From Planctomycetaceae bacterium (lineage in GTDB: Bacteria > Planctomycetota > Planctomycetia > Pirellulales > UBA1268): 11,576 nt of DNA. Under the pieces are notes generated by a model. That model did no database searches. It was not told where the DNA came from and was given only the letters and a program-made list of their open reading frames with translations. Of the stretch, positions 6,453 to 11,576 are shown piece by piece (the first letter of the stretch is position 1; each line of letters begins with the position of its first letter). The stretch spans positions 1-11,576 of the forward strand of contig CANGGC010000024.1 of NCBI GenBank assembly GCA_947453125.1, written 5' to 3'. Made by a program: the position numbers and the translations under genes.

Positions 6453-6811
6453 ATCCACCACCACTCTGGATTGAGCAATGCAGGGCCGCCCGGCGTATCG
6501 CAGCAGACTTCGGGACTGACAAGGCTCTGTCCTACCTGGTGGGCGAGAAGTTCATCAACTTCCTCGAAGAGGCTGATACCAATGGTGAGTTGAGGGCGGC
6601 GATCCCCGGCTTCGTCGCCGACATCAAGGACATCTTCGCGCCCAGCCAACTCGCCGCCTACCTCGACATCGCCCGCCGGACCGAGCGATTCGATCCGACC
6701 TTATACGACGATCCTGAGGAAGCGGAGGTCGAGAGAAGGCGCGAACTCAGACAGTCGGCCTCGGACCTGCTGTTGGTGGAACGAGCAAGGGAATGGCTGC
6801 TGGAGGAGTGA
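6449..6811 (+). CDS. Conserved hypothetical protein coupled to the DUF6933-like gene
   Basis: A 120-residue, mostly helical, acidic protein. It has no signal peptide or membrane helix. The central part reads DFGTDKALSYLVGEKFINFL and then IPGFVADIKDIFAPSQLAAY, which recalls small hypothetical proteins of accessory regions that I cannot assign to a named domain. The C-terminus has a charged helix (EEAEVERRRELRQ) followed by a second helix, LLLVERAREWLLEE. ATG 6449 overlaps the preceding stop by four bases, so translation is coupled. The pairing of a small globular protein with a helical partner would be compatible with a complex or toxin-antitoxin-like unit, but nothing in the sequence proves that. 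No terminator is visible after the gene. Confidence 0.72.
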   Translation: MNPPPLWIEQCRAARRIAADFGTDKALSYLVGEKFINFLEEADTNGELRAAIPGFVADIKDIFAPSQLAAYLDIARRTERFDPTLYDDPEEAEVERRRELRQSASDLLLVERAREWLLEE

Positions 6812-6950
6812 CCCCGTCCCCGTCGCTCGTTCCACCTGACGACGCCGCGCACAGATGGACTTTCTCCCGCCCGGAAGAGCGCACCATGCCCTCCGGCTCC
6901 GACTCTCTCGGGGCGACACGTCACCCGCTATCGCCGCTCCCTCGCTGTAA

Positions 6951-7008
6951 GTCGGCGCCCAAAACAGGCCAGCCGACGGCGGCGCCGAAGCGGGACCAAA
7001 ACCGGCCA
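6951..7008 (-). repeat. Left array of TGGCCGGTTTT-type repeats (IS21-like end)
   Basis: Read on the minus strand there are two copies: TGGCCGGTTTTGG (7008-6996) followed after a short insert by GGCGCC, and TGGCCTGTTTTGG (6971-6959) followed directly by GCGCC. Both share the layout of the right-hand array, in opposite orientation. Several internal copies of the terminal repeat at each end are typical of IS21-family elements; the assignment is by analogy only. Confidence 0.5.
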
Positions 7009-7153
7009 GCGCGCCGACCGGGAAAGCACGGCGATTACGCGGCGGCTATGCCGCCGCTGACCGGAAGACCCGCACAGACGGAACGCACTGAACCGAAACC
7101 CCTTGCACGCAGGTCCGAAGAAGAGGATTCTTCCACCCAGCACCCCCCACTTG

Positions 7154-7203
7154 GTGGCCGGTTTTCAGGCGCCGATGCGTGGCCGGTTTTGAAGCGCCGA
7201 ATG
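7154..7203 (+). repeat. Right array: two tandem 25-bp repeats (IS21-like end)
   Basis: Two direct copies of 25 bp, each starting GTGGCCGGTTTT and containing GCGCCGA, at 7154-7178 and 7179-7203. They differ at only a few central and terminal positions. They face the left array at 6951-7008 in inverted orientation, so the pair has the geometry of mobile element ends. Confidence 0.6.
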
Positions 7204-7304
7204 ACAGTGGGCCGCGGAGTCTACCGTCTGAAGAGCCCGGCTGTTCCGTCGGCGCTCGGTGATGAACCGAGGCGTGCAGAGCTAGCATCCTGCCGATTCT
7301 GGAC

Positions 7305-8222
7305 TCATCGGCCAAGGACTTCCTCGAGTGCCCTGACCTGCGATGCGAACTTCTCCGAGTGGCTCATTCGGAACCGTTCCAGATTCCGAAGCCGCCACCG
7401 GATCGCCGGCAGGTCGCTCGCGTGCGGGCATGCAACGAGTGACCAGTCTGGCTCAGCCCGAGCCAGTCCGATGAGGAACGCCCGCTGATCGGCGGTCAGC
7501 CTTGCTGGCAGGTCCTCCAGAAGCCGATCACGCACGGCCTCCAGAGACGCGAACTCGACTGGCTCGCGCGTCATCCCTGCGAACGACGACTCGAACTCCC
7601 TCGCTATGTTCTTTCGGCGTGGGGCGAGCACCTCGTGTATCGGTCGATTGTGTCCGGCCAAGTACAGCACGAAGCACTCAATGGCGGCATCGGAGAGCCC
7701 GTGGGCTTCGTACATCCTCGCAACGTCGAAGAAATCCCGCGGATGCTGCCGATCGAGAGCCGCCACGAGTTTGCTCCCATAGAGCTCGTCGAGGGCGAGC
7801 GAGGGCACCGAGAGTTCGGCGCTGAACAGCTCCGCCGTCATCGGCGAAAGCGATCGTCGCTCCAACGGCTGCACCGTCCCGCGAAAGACGAGGTTCACCT
7901 CGACCTTCACCTGAACGCCGTCGCGGTCGATGATGAGCTTGCTCTCCCCGAGTTCGGCAACATCGACCGATCGCACGGCGAATCCGAGCCGCCGTAGACG
8001 CTGGGAGATCAAGGCGAACTCGTCGGCAATTGACCGCAACGCCTGGTCACGGGGCTTTTTCCAGTCGGGGTAGGCGAGATCGATGTCCACCGACAACCGG
8101 GGCATATCGTGCACGAAGAGATTGATCGCCGTCCCGCCCTTCATGGCGAACACACCACCGCGAAACACCTCAGGCGCGATGGCGAGCAGGAGCCGGACTG
8201 TGTCGACGTAGGGCTTATCCAT
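7305..8222 (-). CDS. abiEii: AbiEii/AbiGii family nucleotidyltransferase toxin (type IV toxin-antitoxin)
   Basis: A 305-residue protein of the DUF1814/AbiEii nucleotidyltransferase family. Motif I is KGGTAINLF (28-36), with the Gly-Gly-Thr loop, then SVDIDL (44-49) with the two metal-binding Asp residues 46 and 48. The later conserved block is LDELYGSKLVAALDR (Lys151) and RDFFD (162-166). All four family motifs are therefore present and the enzyme is probably active. AbiEii-type toxins transfer nucleotides to a cellular target; the related MenT toxins modify tRNA 3' ends. This causes reversible growth arrest and abortive phage infection. The gene overlaps the antitoxin gene by 8 nt (ATGGATAA), the usual antitoxin-first order. 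Length is normal for the family. The gene ends facing the IS-like repeats. Confidence 0.93.
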   Translation of the reverse strand: MDKPYVDTVRLLLAIAPEVFRGGVFAMKGGTAINLFVHDMPRLSVDIDLAYPDWKKPRDQALRSIADEFALISQRLRRLGFAVRSVDVAELGESKLIIDRDGVQVKVEVNLVFRGTVQPLERRSLSPMTAELFSAELSVPSLALDELYGSKLVAALDRQHPRDFFDVARMYEAHGLSDAAIECFVLYLAGHNRPIHEVLAPRRKNIAREFESSFAGMTREPVEFASLEAVRDRLLEDLPARLTADQRAFLIGLARAEPDWSLVACPHASDLPAIRWRLRNLERFRMSHSEKFASQVRALEEVLGR

Positions 8223-8973
8223 AGGGCTTCAGGAAGAGCAGCGTGCCGTCCGGGAGTCGTCCCACCCATCGCGATGAACTGCCAACGCGGAGGTCGAAGC
8301 GTTCGCGGAGTGCGTCGACATCGACACTTCCCGTCTCGCGCGACCAGGTGAGAAAGAGTCGCACCGCTTTAACACTCGTGCATGCCGCGAGGAGTCGTCC
8401 CACGATCTCGGTGCGAAGATTGTGTAGGCCCTCGAAGACCCGACGTGCTTCCTCGAGCGACTCGTGGGTGCCCACCTCGTAGAGCATCTCGAGCGAGGCC
8501 CGCTCGGGAGTGGAGGCGGAAACCCCTTCGAGTACGCCAGGTGGCGTCGAAAGCGTTTTGCGAGCGAGGGTGGGCTCCAGCCGGTCGAAGAGCTTCGCGA
8601 AAACGGCTCGTGCCGGGAATCGCGTGGCGAACCACTTCGGGAGTGAGAAGCGCTCATCAGCCCAGAGCACGAGCGTCTCCCGCACGGCGACGTTATGCCG
8701 AACGCCATGCATGCTGAGTGCACTTTTGCCGCCGACATGGAACCCTCCGACCTGACGCTGGAGCAGGCGAGCGGCACTGAGCGAGGAAACCTCGTCCCCC
8801 GGCAACGAGTAGACGCCATGGCCGACGCGGACGAGCCAGCCGTTCCGCGCATAAAAGGAGGCGGCCTTGGCATCGACGCCGTGCTCAGCGAGGTCGGCAA
8901 GGTCCACAGGAGTGCCTCGGGGCACCCCGTGCATCAGTCGCTTGATTGGACTTGACCGTGAAGTTCGTCCCAT
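8215..8973 (-). CDS. abiEi: AbiEi family antitoxin / transcriptional repressor
   Basis: A 252-residue protein directly upstream of and overlapping the AbiEii toxin. The N-terminal region (about 15-65), with VDLADLAEHGVDAKAASFYA and then GWLVRVGHGVYSLPGD, is the winged helix-turn-helix of AbiEi antitoxins. The next block, FHVGGKSALSMHGVRHNVAV, opens the C-terminal antitoxin domain, and EIVGRLLAACTSVKAVRLFL lies in its helical part. AbiEi proteins counter the toxin without direct binding (type IV mode) and repress their own operon by binding inverted repeats near the promoter. ATG 8973 has no ribosome site; a promoter-like pair places transcription start almost on the ATG, so the message may be leaderless. 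ATG 8934 is an in-frame alternative, also without a ribosome site. Confidence 0.9.
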   Translation of the reverse strand: MGRTSRSSPIKRLMHGVPRGTPVDLADLAEHGVDAKAASFYARNGWLVRVGHGVYSLPGDEVSSLSAARLLQRQVGGFHVGGKSALSMHGVRHNVAVRETLVLWADERFSLPKWFATRFPARAVFAKLFDRLEPTLARKTLSTPPGVLEGVSASTPERASLEMLYEVGTHESLEEARRVFEGLHNLRTEIVGRLLAACTSVKAVRLFLTWSRETGSVDVDALRERFDLRVGSSSRWVGRLPDGTLLFLKPYG

Positions 8974-8979
8974 ATGCGA

Positions 8980-9008
8980 ATGCTATCGTCATTTCCAATC
9001 TTTTCCAA
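8980..9008 (-). promoter_or_regulatory. Candidate promoter of the AbiE operon
   Basis: On the minus strand TTGGAA (9008-9003) and TAGCAT (8985-8980) are separated by 17 nt, close to a sigma-70-type promoter. Only 6 nt lie between the -10-like box and ATG 8973, which would place the transcript start on or next to the start codon. This is based on motif resemblance only. Confidence 0.45.
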
Positions 9009-9022
9009 GGGTGTCGATTGGA
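8994..9022. promoter_or_regulatory. Inverted repeat over the AbiE promoter, possible AbiEi operator
   Basis: TCCAATC (8994-9000) and GATTGGA (9016-9022) are exact inverted copies with a 15-nt spacer containing the -35-like box. AbiEi antitoxins are known to autorepress through inverted repeats at their promoter, so this is the natural operator candidate. Confidence 0.45.
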
Positions 9023-9320
9023 TTCCACGATGAAAATCGCGTTTGGAGCGAGTTACGAAGCACAATCTAATCATGTGGGGCCCGGCGGATATCGCCGCGG
9101 AGACCGTGGCCTAGACCCGCTAAAAAGCCGAACCAGACCATGCGGACGCCGTGCATGGCGACCCCATGACACAGATCGCCGGCTCGCTCCGGCCCGGTGG
9201 CGTTGTAGACACGTGCGGTTCCCTTTCCTCCCGAAGCATCGTGGCACATGGCGTTCGAATGGTCCTACAACGTCGGCGCGGCGGAAGACCCATGAAACCG
9301 GGACGAATGGGCCTCGGACG

Positions 9321-9500
9321 TCATGGTTCACCAAGCGGGGCCGTCGCCCCCTCCGACTTCATCCGTTCCGCCTCCTCTCTGGCCCTTTTCTCGGCCAGCT
9401 TCTTCTGTCGGAACGCCTGGAACGCCTTTGCGATCTCGTCGGGCTCAGCCCCAGCCGGGGCGGCAACCAACAGGTGTTTTCCGCCGTTTTCGGTTGGCAT
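9321..9500 (-). CDS. Small charged protein of 59 residues, unknown function
   Basis: A short gene with good start signals: AGAGGA at 9506-9511 lies 5 nt before ATG 9500. The product begins MPTENGGKHLLVAAPAGAEP and continues with a strongly charged, probably single helix: DEIAKAFQAFRQKKL, then AEKRAREEAERMKSEG. It ends in a short flexible tail. It has no signal peptide, membrane segment or Cys residues. It lies 40 bp downstream of the PEP-CTERM gene on the same strand and may be co-transcribed with it. I do not recognise a family. The Lys/Glu-rich helix could be a protein- or nucleic-acid-binding element. Confidence that it is a real gene comes from the ribosome site, spacing and non-random, charge-patterned composition. 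Confidence 0.6.
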   Translation of the reverse strand: MPTENGGKHLLVAAPAGAEPDEIAKAFQAFRQKKLAEKRAREEAERMKSEGATAPLGEP

Positions 9501-9540
9501 CGTTGTCCTCTTTTATTGGTTAAGTCCACCGGCCTGGCAA

Positions 9541-10227
9541 TCACCCTCGGCGTACCCGCCACAGCCTGGCGATAGCCGCCAGCGCAAACCCCGCTGCAGC
9601 CATCGCCCAGGTTGACGGTTCGGGCACGGCAGCGAATCCGTCCAACTCGAACACACGCGGGCCATACACCGGGCCTCGCTGGGTGACGGTGAATACGAAT
9701 CGCTGCGCCTGCACCGACGTGAAGGTGTCCTCGATCGTGATCGTCGCGTCGCCGTACGCCTGGACGTTGTCCGAGGCGAGCGTACCGTGAGAGATGAGCT
9801 GATCAGGGACACCGTCCGAGTAAATGGCGGCAAGCGAAAATGCAGCCGCCCCTCGACGGGTGAGGTCTCCGTCCTGCGACAACCCGAGCTTGATTGACCC
9901 GAGCTGCACGGGGTGCGAGAGCAGAAACTGAACCCGGAACACGGTGCCGTCGGCAAAGCCATCGCCGAACAGGGTGTGACCGATGTCGCCGGACATGTAT
10001 CCGGGACCGCCGAGCATTGCCCCAACGCCGGCGTACGGGTCGTAGTAGGTGCCGTGGGTCCAGGACTCGATGACTGTGCCCTGGGCAAGATCGAAGAGAT
10101 CTGTGGTGACGCCCTCGTAGCCACCTGCCGTGACGATGGCAGTGCTGCCCGGGATGTGGAAAGACTCCGCAGCTGCCGTATCAAGCAAGCAGGCAAGGCA
10201 CGCAATCGTCAGAATCGTCGTTCTCAT
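9541..10227 (-). CDS. PEP-CTERM sorting domain protein (secreted)
   Basis: A 228-residue exported protein. The N-terminus MRTTILTIACLACLLDTAAA is a signal peptide with likely cleavage after Ala20. The mature part is a beta-rich, Gly/Thr/Asp-containing domain without a named family that I can recognise. The C-terminus is a textbook PEP-CTERM signal: VPEPSTW (201-207), then a hydrophobic helix AMAAAGFALAAIARLW and a basic end RVRRG. In bacteria with exosortase this tag is recognised at the membrane and removed, and the proteins are commonly linked to exopolysaccharide or the cell surface. No exosortase gene is in the window. GAGGA at 10236-10240 lies 8 nt before ATG 10227. A 21-codon frame with a stronger ribosome site overlaps this start. 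Confidence 0.93.
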   Translation of the reverse strand: MRTTILTIACLACLLDTAAAESFHIPGSTAIVTAGGYEGVTTDLFDLAQGTVIESWTHGTYYDPYAGVGAMLGGPGYMSGDIGHTLFGDGFADGTVFRVQFLLSHPVQLGSIKLGLSQDGDLTRRGAAAFSLAAIYSDGVPDQLISHGTLASDNVQAYGDATITIEDTFTSVQAQRFVFTVTQRGPVYGPRVFELDGFAAVPEPSTWAMAAAGFALAAIARLWRVRRG

Positions 10228-10246
10228 TTCGAGAATCCTCGGTCAT
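10181..10246 (-). CDS. Possible 21-codon leader ORF overlapping the PEP-CTERM start
   Basis: ATG 10246 follows GGGAGGAGG (10255-10263) at a spacing of 8 nt, which is a stronger ribosome site than the one of the PEP-CTERM gene. The frame encodes MTEDSRNENDDSDDCVPCLL plus one Ala and stops at 10181, inside the PEP-CTERM gene in another frame. The product is very acidic with two Cys residues near the end. It may modulate translation of the gene it overlaps, or be fortuitous. Confidence 0.3.
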   Translation of the reverse strand: MTEDSRNENDDSDDCVPCLLA

Positions 10247-10324
10247 GGGTGTCGCCTCCTCCCTGGGCGTTACTCCTTCGGCTGAACAGGTGGTTTTTGC
10301 CCCTCGATCAGGACTGAGGCCCTC

Positions 10325-10846
10325 TCAAGCCTCGCCTCTCGTCCTCCGCCGCCGCTTCGGTGGCGGGTTGATGTCGTTCTCCAAGCGATCCTCGAGCAGG
10401 TGCTTGGCCTTCTCGCACGTGGCCACCGGATCCTTGGCGTAGCTGACCCGCACCGCCGATTCGCAGTAGCCGCCGGACTGGTCGAAGAGGCTGCCGGGTT
10501 GCTCGGCCCCGCCGGCCTCATCGAGGAGCTCAAACACGAAGTCGATCGGGAGCGTTTCGGGAAGCTCAGGCGTTGTGGCCGTGAGCATCGTCGCCGCCCA
10601 CTCGTCGTCGATCTGCTCGAAGAGCTCATTGATTCGCCAGTCGTGCCAGTTCGGATCCGTGCTTTCCTGCAGCACCTTCACGAACGCCTTTGCCACGATC
10701 TCGTCGAAGTCGTACGGATCGACGACGCCACCATCGGCACGGCCATCCGTGGCATCAAAGAACAGCAGTAGGTGGTCGCAGCCGCTTCCGCTTTCGCAGT
10801 AGGGGCAGCCGACGTCGCTGTCGTCTTCGGAGCTTTCGTCTTTCAT
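10325..10846 (-). CDS. Acidic protein with Cys/His cluster, unknown function, coupled to deacetylase-like gene
   Basis: A 173-residue protein. Near the N-terminus, GCPYCESGSGCDHLLLFFD holds Cys14, Cys17, Cys23 and His25, a plausible zinc-binding cluster. The middle (about 45-140) is acidic and helical, with DPYDFDEIVAKAFVKVLQES and INELFEQIDDEWAATML. The C-terminus is basic and probably disordered (NPPPKRRRRTRGEA). No signal peptide or membrane segment is present. The start is fixed by GGAGGAGGAGGTG just upstream and by the ATGA overlap (10843-10846) with the stop of the preceding gene; a longer in-frame extension to 11041 is only the shadow of that gene. Coupling to the histone-deacetylase-like gene suggests a shared pathway. 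I do not recognise the family by name. Confidence 0.78.
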   Translation of the reverse strand: MKDESSEDDSDVGCPYCESGSGCDHLLLFFDATDGRADGGVVDPYDFDEIVAKAFVKVLQESTDPNWHDWRINELFEQIDDEWAATMLTATTPELPETLPIDFVFELLDEAGGAEQPGSLFDQSGGYCESAVRVSYAKDPVATCEKAKHLLEDRLENDINPPPKRRRRTRGEA

Positions 10847-11576
10847 CGCCGCACCTCCTCCTCCCCAAGCCGCCACCGGTTGGAACGGCGTTGCCTCTCC
10901 GCCTGCTTCCGAGCCCAGATCTCGTGGGCCTTCGTGATCGTCGCGATGTGCAACGCCACAAGCTCGTTCTTGGTCAGGCCGTCTCCGACGTAACCGCCGG
11001 CAAGTACGAACGCAGCCGGCGACTCCTGGCTGTCGATCCACTCAAAGACGATCTCCTCTCGAGTCACGAGATCGTGCTGACTGACCCCATCCCCGGCCGG
11101 ATCGACGCCGGCGTTGTAGAGCACGAGGCCGTAACCAGCGTGGCCGAGCCGGTCGAGTTCGCGCTCAATCGTCTGCAGGTAGTTGTGCCTGTCGGCGATC
11201 ACGACTCGGGCGTTGCCAGAGTCCGGGTAGGAGTCGAAGGAGTGCGTCGAGATGTCGAGCTGCGTGATCCGTGGCTCATCGGCGATCAGCGACGCGGTGC
11301 CGCCGCCGCAGTGGGCATCAAAGTCGAGGATGAGGACCGAGGGCACGCCACGACGGATCGCGTCCTTCGCGGCGATCGCCAGCCCGTTGAACGTGCAGTA
11401 GCCGCTGCCTCGCCCGCGACGGGCGTGGTGAAGACCGCTCGACAGCGATCCGGAGATCCCCGCCTCCCGGGCCGCTGCGATCACGCCGCCGGTCGAGGCC
11501 GCAACCGCCGGAAACAGCCGGGGGCCCCAGGTGAAGCCCTGCGATCGGGCGAGCGACGCCGGTTCACCGGTGATCA
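10843..11576 (-). CDS. Histone deacetylase superfamily (arginase/deacetylase fold) enzyme, 5' end outside window
   Basis: The 243 C-terminal residues of the enzyme are visible; the frame is open to 11576. The conserved active-site elements of zinc-dependent class I/II-type deacetylases appear in order: QGFTWGPRLFPAV and a helix STGGVIAAAREA, then GLHHARRGRGSGYCTFNGLA with the paired His residues, then LILDFDAHCGGGTASL with the DxH zinc ligands, then LYNAGVDPAGDG with the third zinc-binding Asp, and VLAGGYVGDG with the catalytic Tyr. Bacterial members deacetylate polyamines, acetylated lysines or other N-acetyl substrates; which one applies here cannot be told. GTG 11484 is internal, because the frame and the homology continue upstream of it. 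The stop codon overlaps the next gene's ATG, so the two are translationally coupled. Confidence 0.9.
   Translation of the reverse strand, partial: ITGEPASLARSQGFTWGPRLFPAVAASTGGVIAAAREAGISGSLSSGLHHARRGRGSGYCTFNGLAIAAKDAIRRGVPSVLILDFDAHCGGGTASLIADEPRITQLDISTHSFDSYPDSGNARVVIADRHNYLQTIERELDRLGHAGYGLVLYNAGVDPAGDGVSQHDLVTREEIVFEWIDSQESPAAFVLAGGYVGDGLTKNELVALHIATITKAHEIWARKQAERQRRSNRWRLGEEEVRR

Larger units (their letters stand above)
6812..7304. other. Gene-free stretch with transposon-end-like repeats
   Basis: About 490 bp without a convincing gene, between the DUF6933 pair and the convergent AbiE toxin gene. Short open frames here have Arg/Pro/Ser-rich translations and no ribosome sites. The only structure I see is the two inverted repeat arrays at 6951-7008 and 7154-7203, which enclose 145 bp without a transposase. 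This looks like a decayed insertion sequence or a non-autonomous element. Confidence 0.5.
8974..9320. other. Gene-free stretch upstream of the AbiE operon
   Basis: About 350 bp between the AbiE operon and the 59-residue gene. The first 50 bp hold the candidate AbiE promoter and inverted repeat. I see nothing convincing in the remainder: short minus-strand frames there (from 9334 and 9249) are Arg/His/Gly-rich and have no ribosome site. Confidence 0.45.

Noticed and set aside
6928..7143. A 71-codon minus-strand frame inside the IS-like ends, checked as a transposase relic
   Set aside because: No DDE, HTH or IstB ATPase motif is visible, and it has no ribosome site.
6793..7488. A 231-codon plus-strand frame across the repeat region
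   Set aside because: It overlaps the end of the 120-residue gene and the AbiEii gene, runs through the repeat arrays, and has a Pro/Arg/Ser-rich translation without domain signals.
9067..9334. Two overlapping minus-strand frames of 60 and 87 codons between AbiE and the 59-residue gene
   Set aside because: They lack ribosome sites, have Arg/His/Gly-rich random-like translations, and no recognisable motif.
10325..11041. N-terminal extension of the 173-residue protein to 238 residues
   Set aside because: The extension is a shadow of the deacetylase gene; ATG 10846 has a strong ribosome site and an ATGA overlap with that gene's stop.
1..11576. CRISPR arrays, rRNA genes, complete tRNAs and riboswitches
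   Set aside because: No regularly spaced repeat series, no rRNA-like stretches, no complete tRNA cloverleaf and no recognisable aptamer were found by reading both strands.

Overview
The window is GC-rich, with scattered genes on both strands. It most likely comes from a planctomycete of the Pirellulales type. The strongest pointers are a DUF1559 protein with a prepilin-like N-terminus (a family hugely expanded in Planctomycetes), a PEP-CTERM secreted protein, and genes that often lack a good Shine-Dalgarno site. This assignment is inference from gene content; no rRNA or marker gene is present.

Layout. Positions 1-618 (minus) hold the N-terminal 206 codons of a DUF1559 protein. Next comes an MgtC/SapB-type membrane protein (876-1373, minus). 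On the plus strand follow a membrane-anchored protein with a CHAP/NlpC-like Cys-His-Glu core (1642-2373) and a CIA30-type protein (2488-3063). Positions 3064-5660 look like a mobile segment: an orphan minus-strand terminator preceded by what resembles the 3' end of a tRNA, a 665-residue large serine recombinase (3330-5327) with a textbook terminator, a 40-bp imperfect palindrome, and the N-terminal stub of a sirtuin gene (homology 5658-5783, minus).

Right of this is accessory DNA. A translationally coupled pair encodes a DUF6933-like protein and a 120-residue protein of unknown function (5934-6811). A roughly 490-bp gene-free stretch carries paired inverted arrays of a TGGCCGGTTTT motif, resembling IS21-type ends without a transposase. 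Then comes a complete AbiE toxin-antitoxin operon (AbiEi 8215-8973, AbiEii 7305-8222, minus) with a candidate promoter and operator.

The right end is a run of minus-strand genes: a histone-deacetylase-superfamily enzyme open at the window edge (10843-11576), an acidic Cys/His protein coupled to it by ATGA overlap (10325-10846), a PEP-CTERM protein (9541-10227), and an unlisted-size 59-residue gene (9321-9500).

The most interesting points are the putative integration footprint around the serine recombinase, the DUF6933 pair, the deacetylase plus Cys/His protein pair, and the solo IS-like ends beside AbiE. No CRISPR array or complete RNA gene was found. I see no clear evidence of an entirely new system; the DUF6933 pair is the best candidate for an uncharacterised two-gene module.
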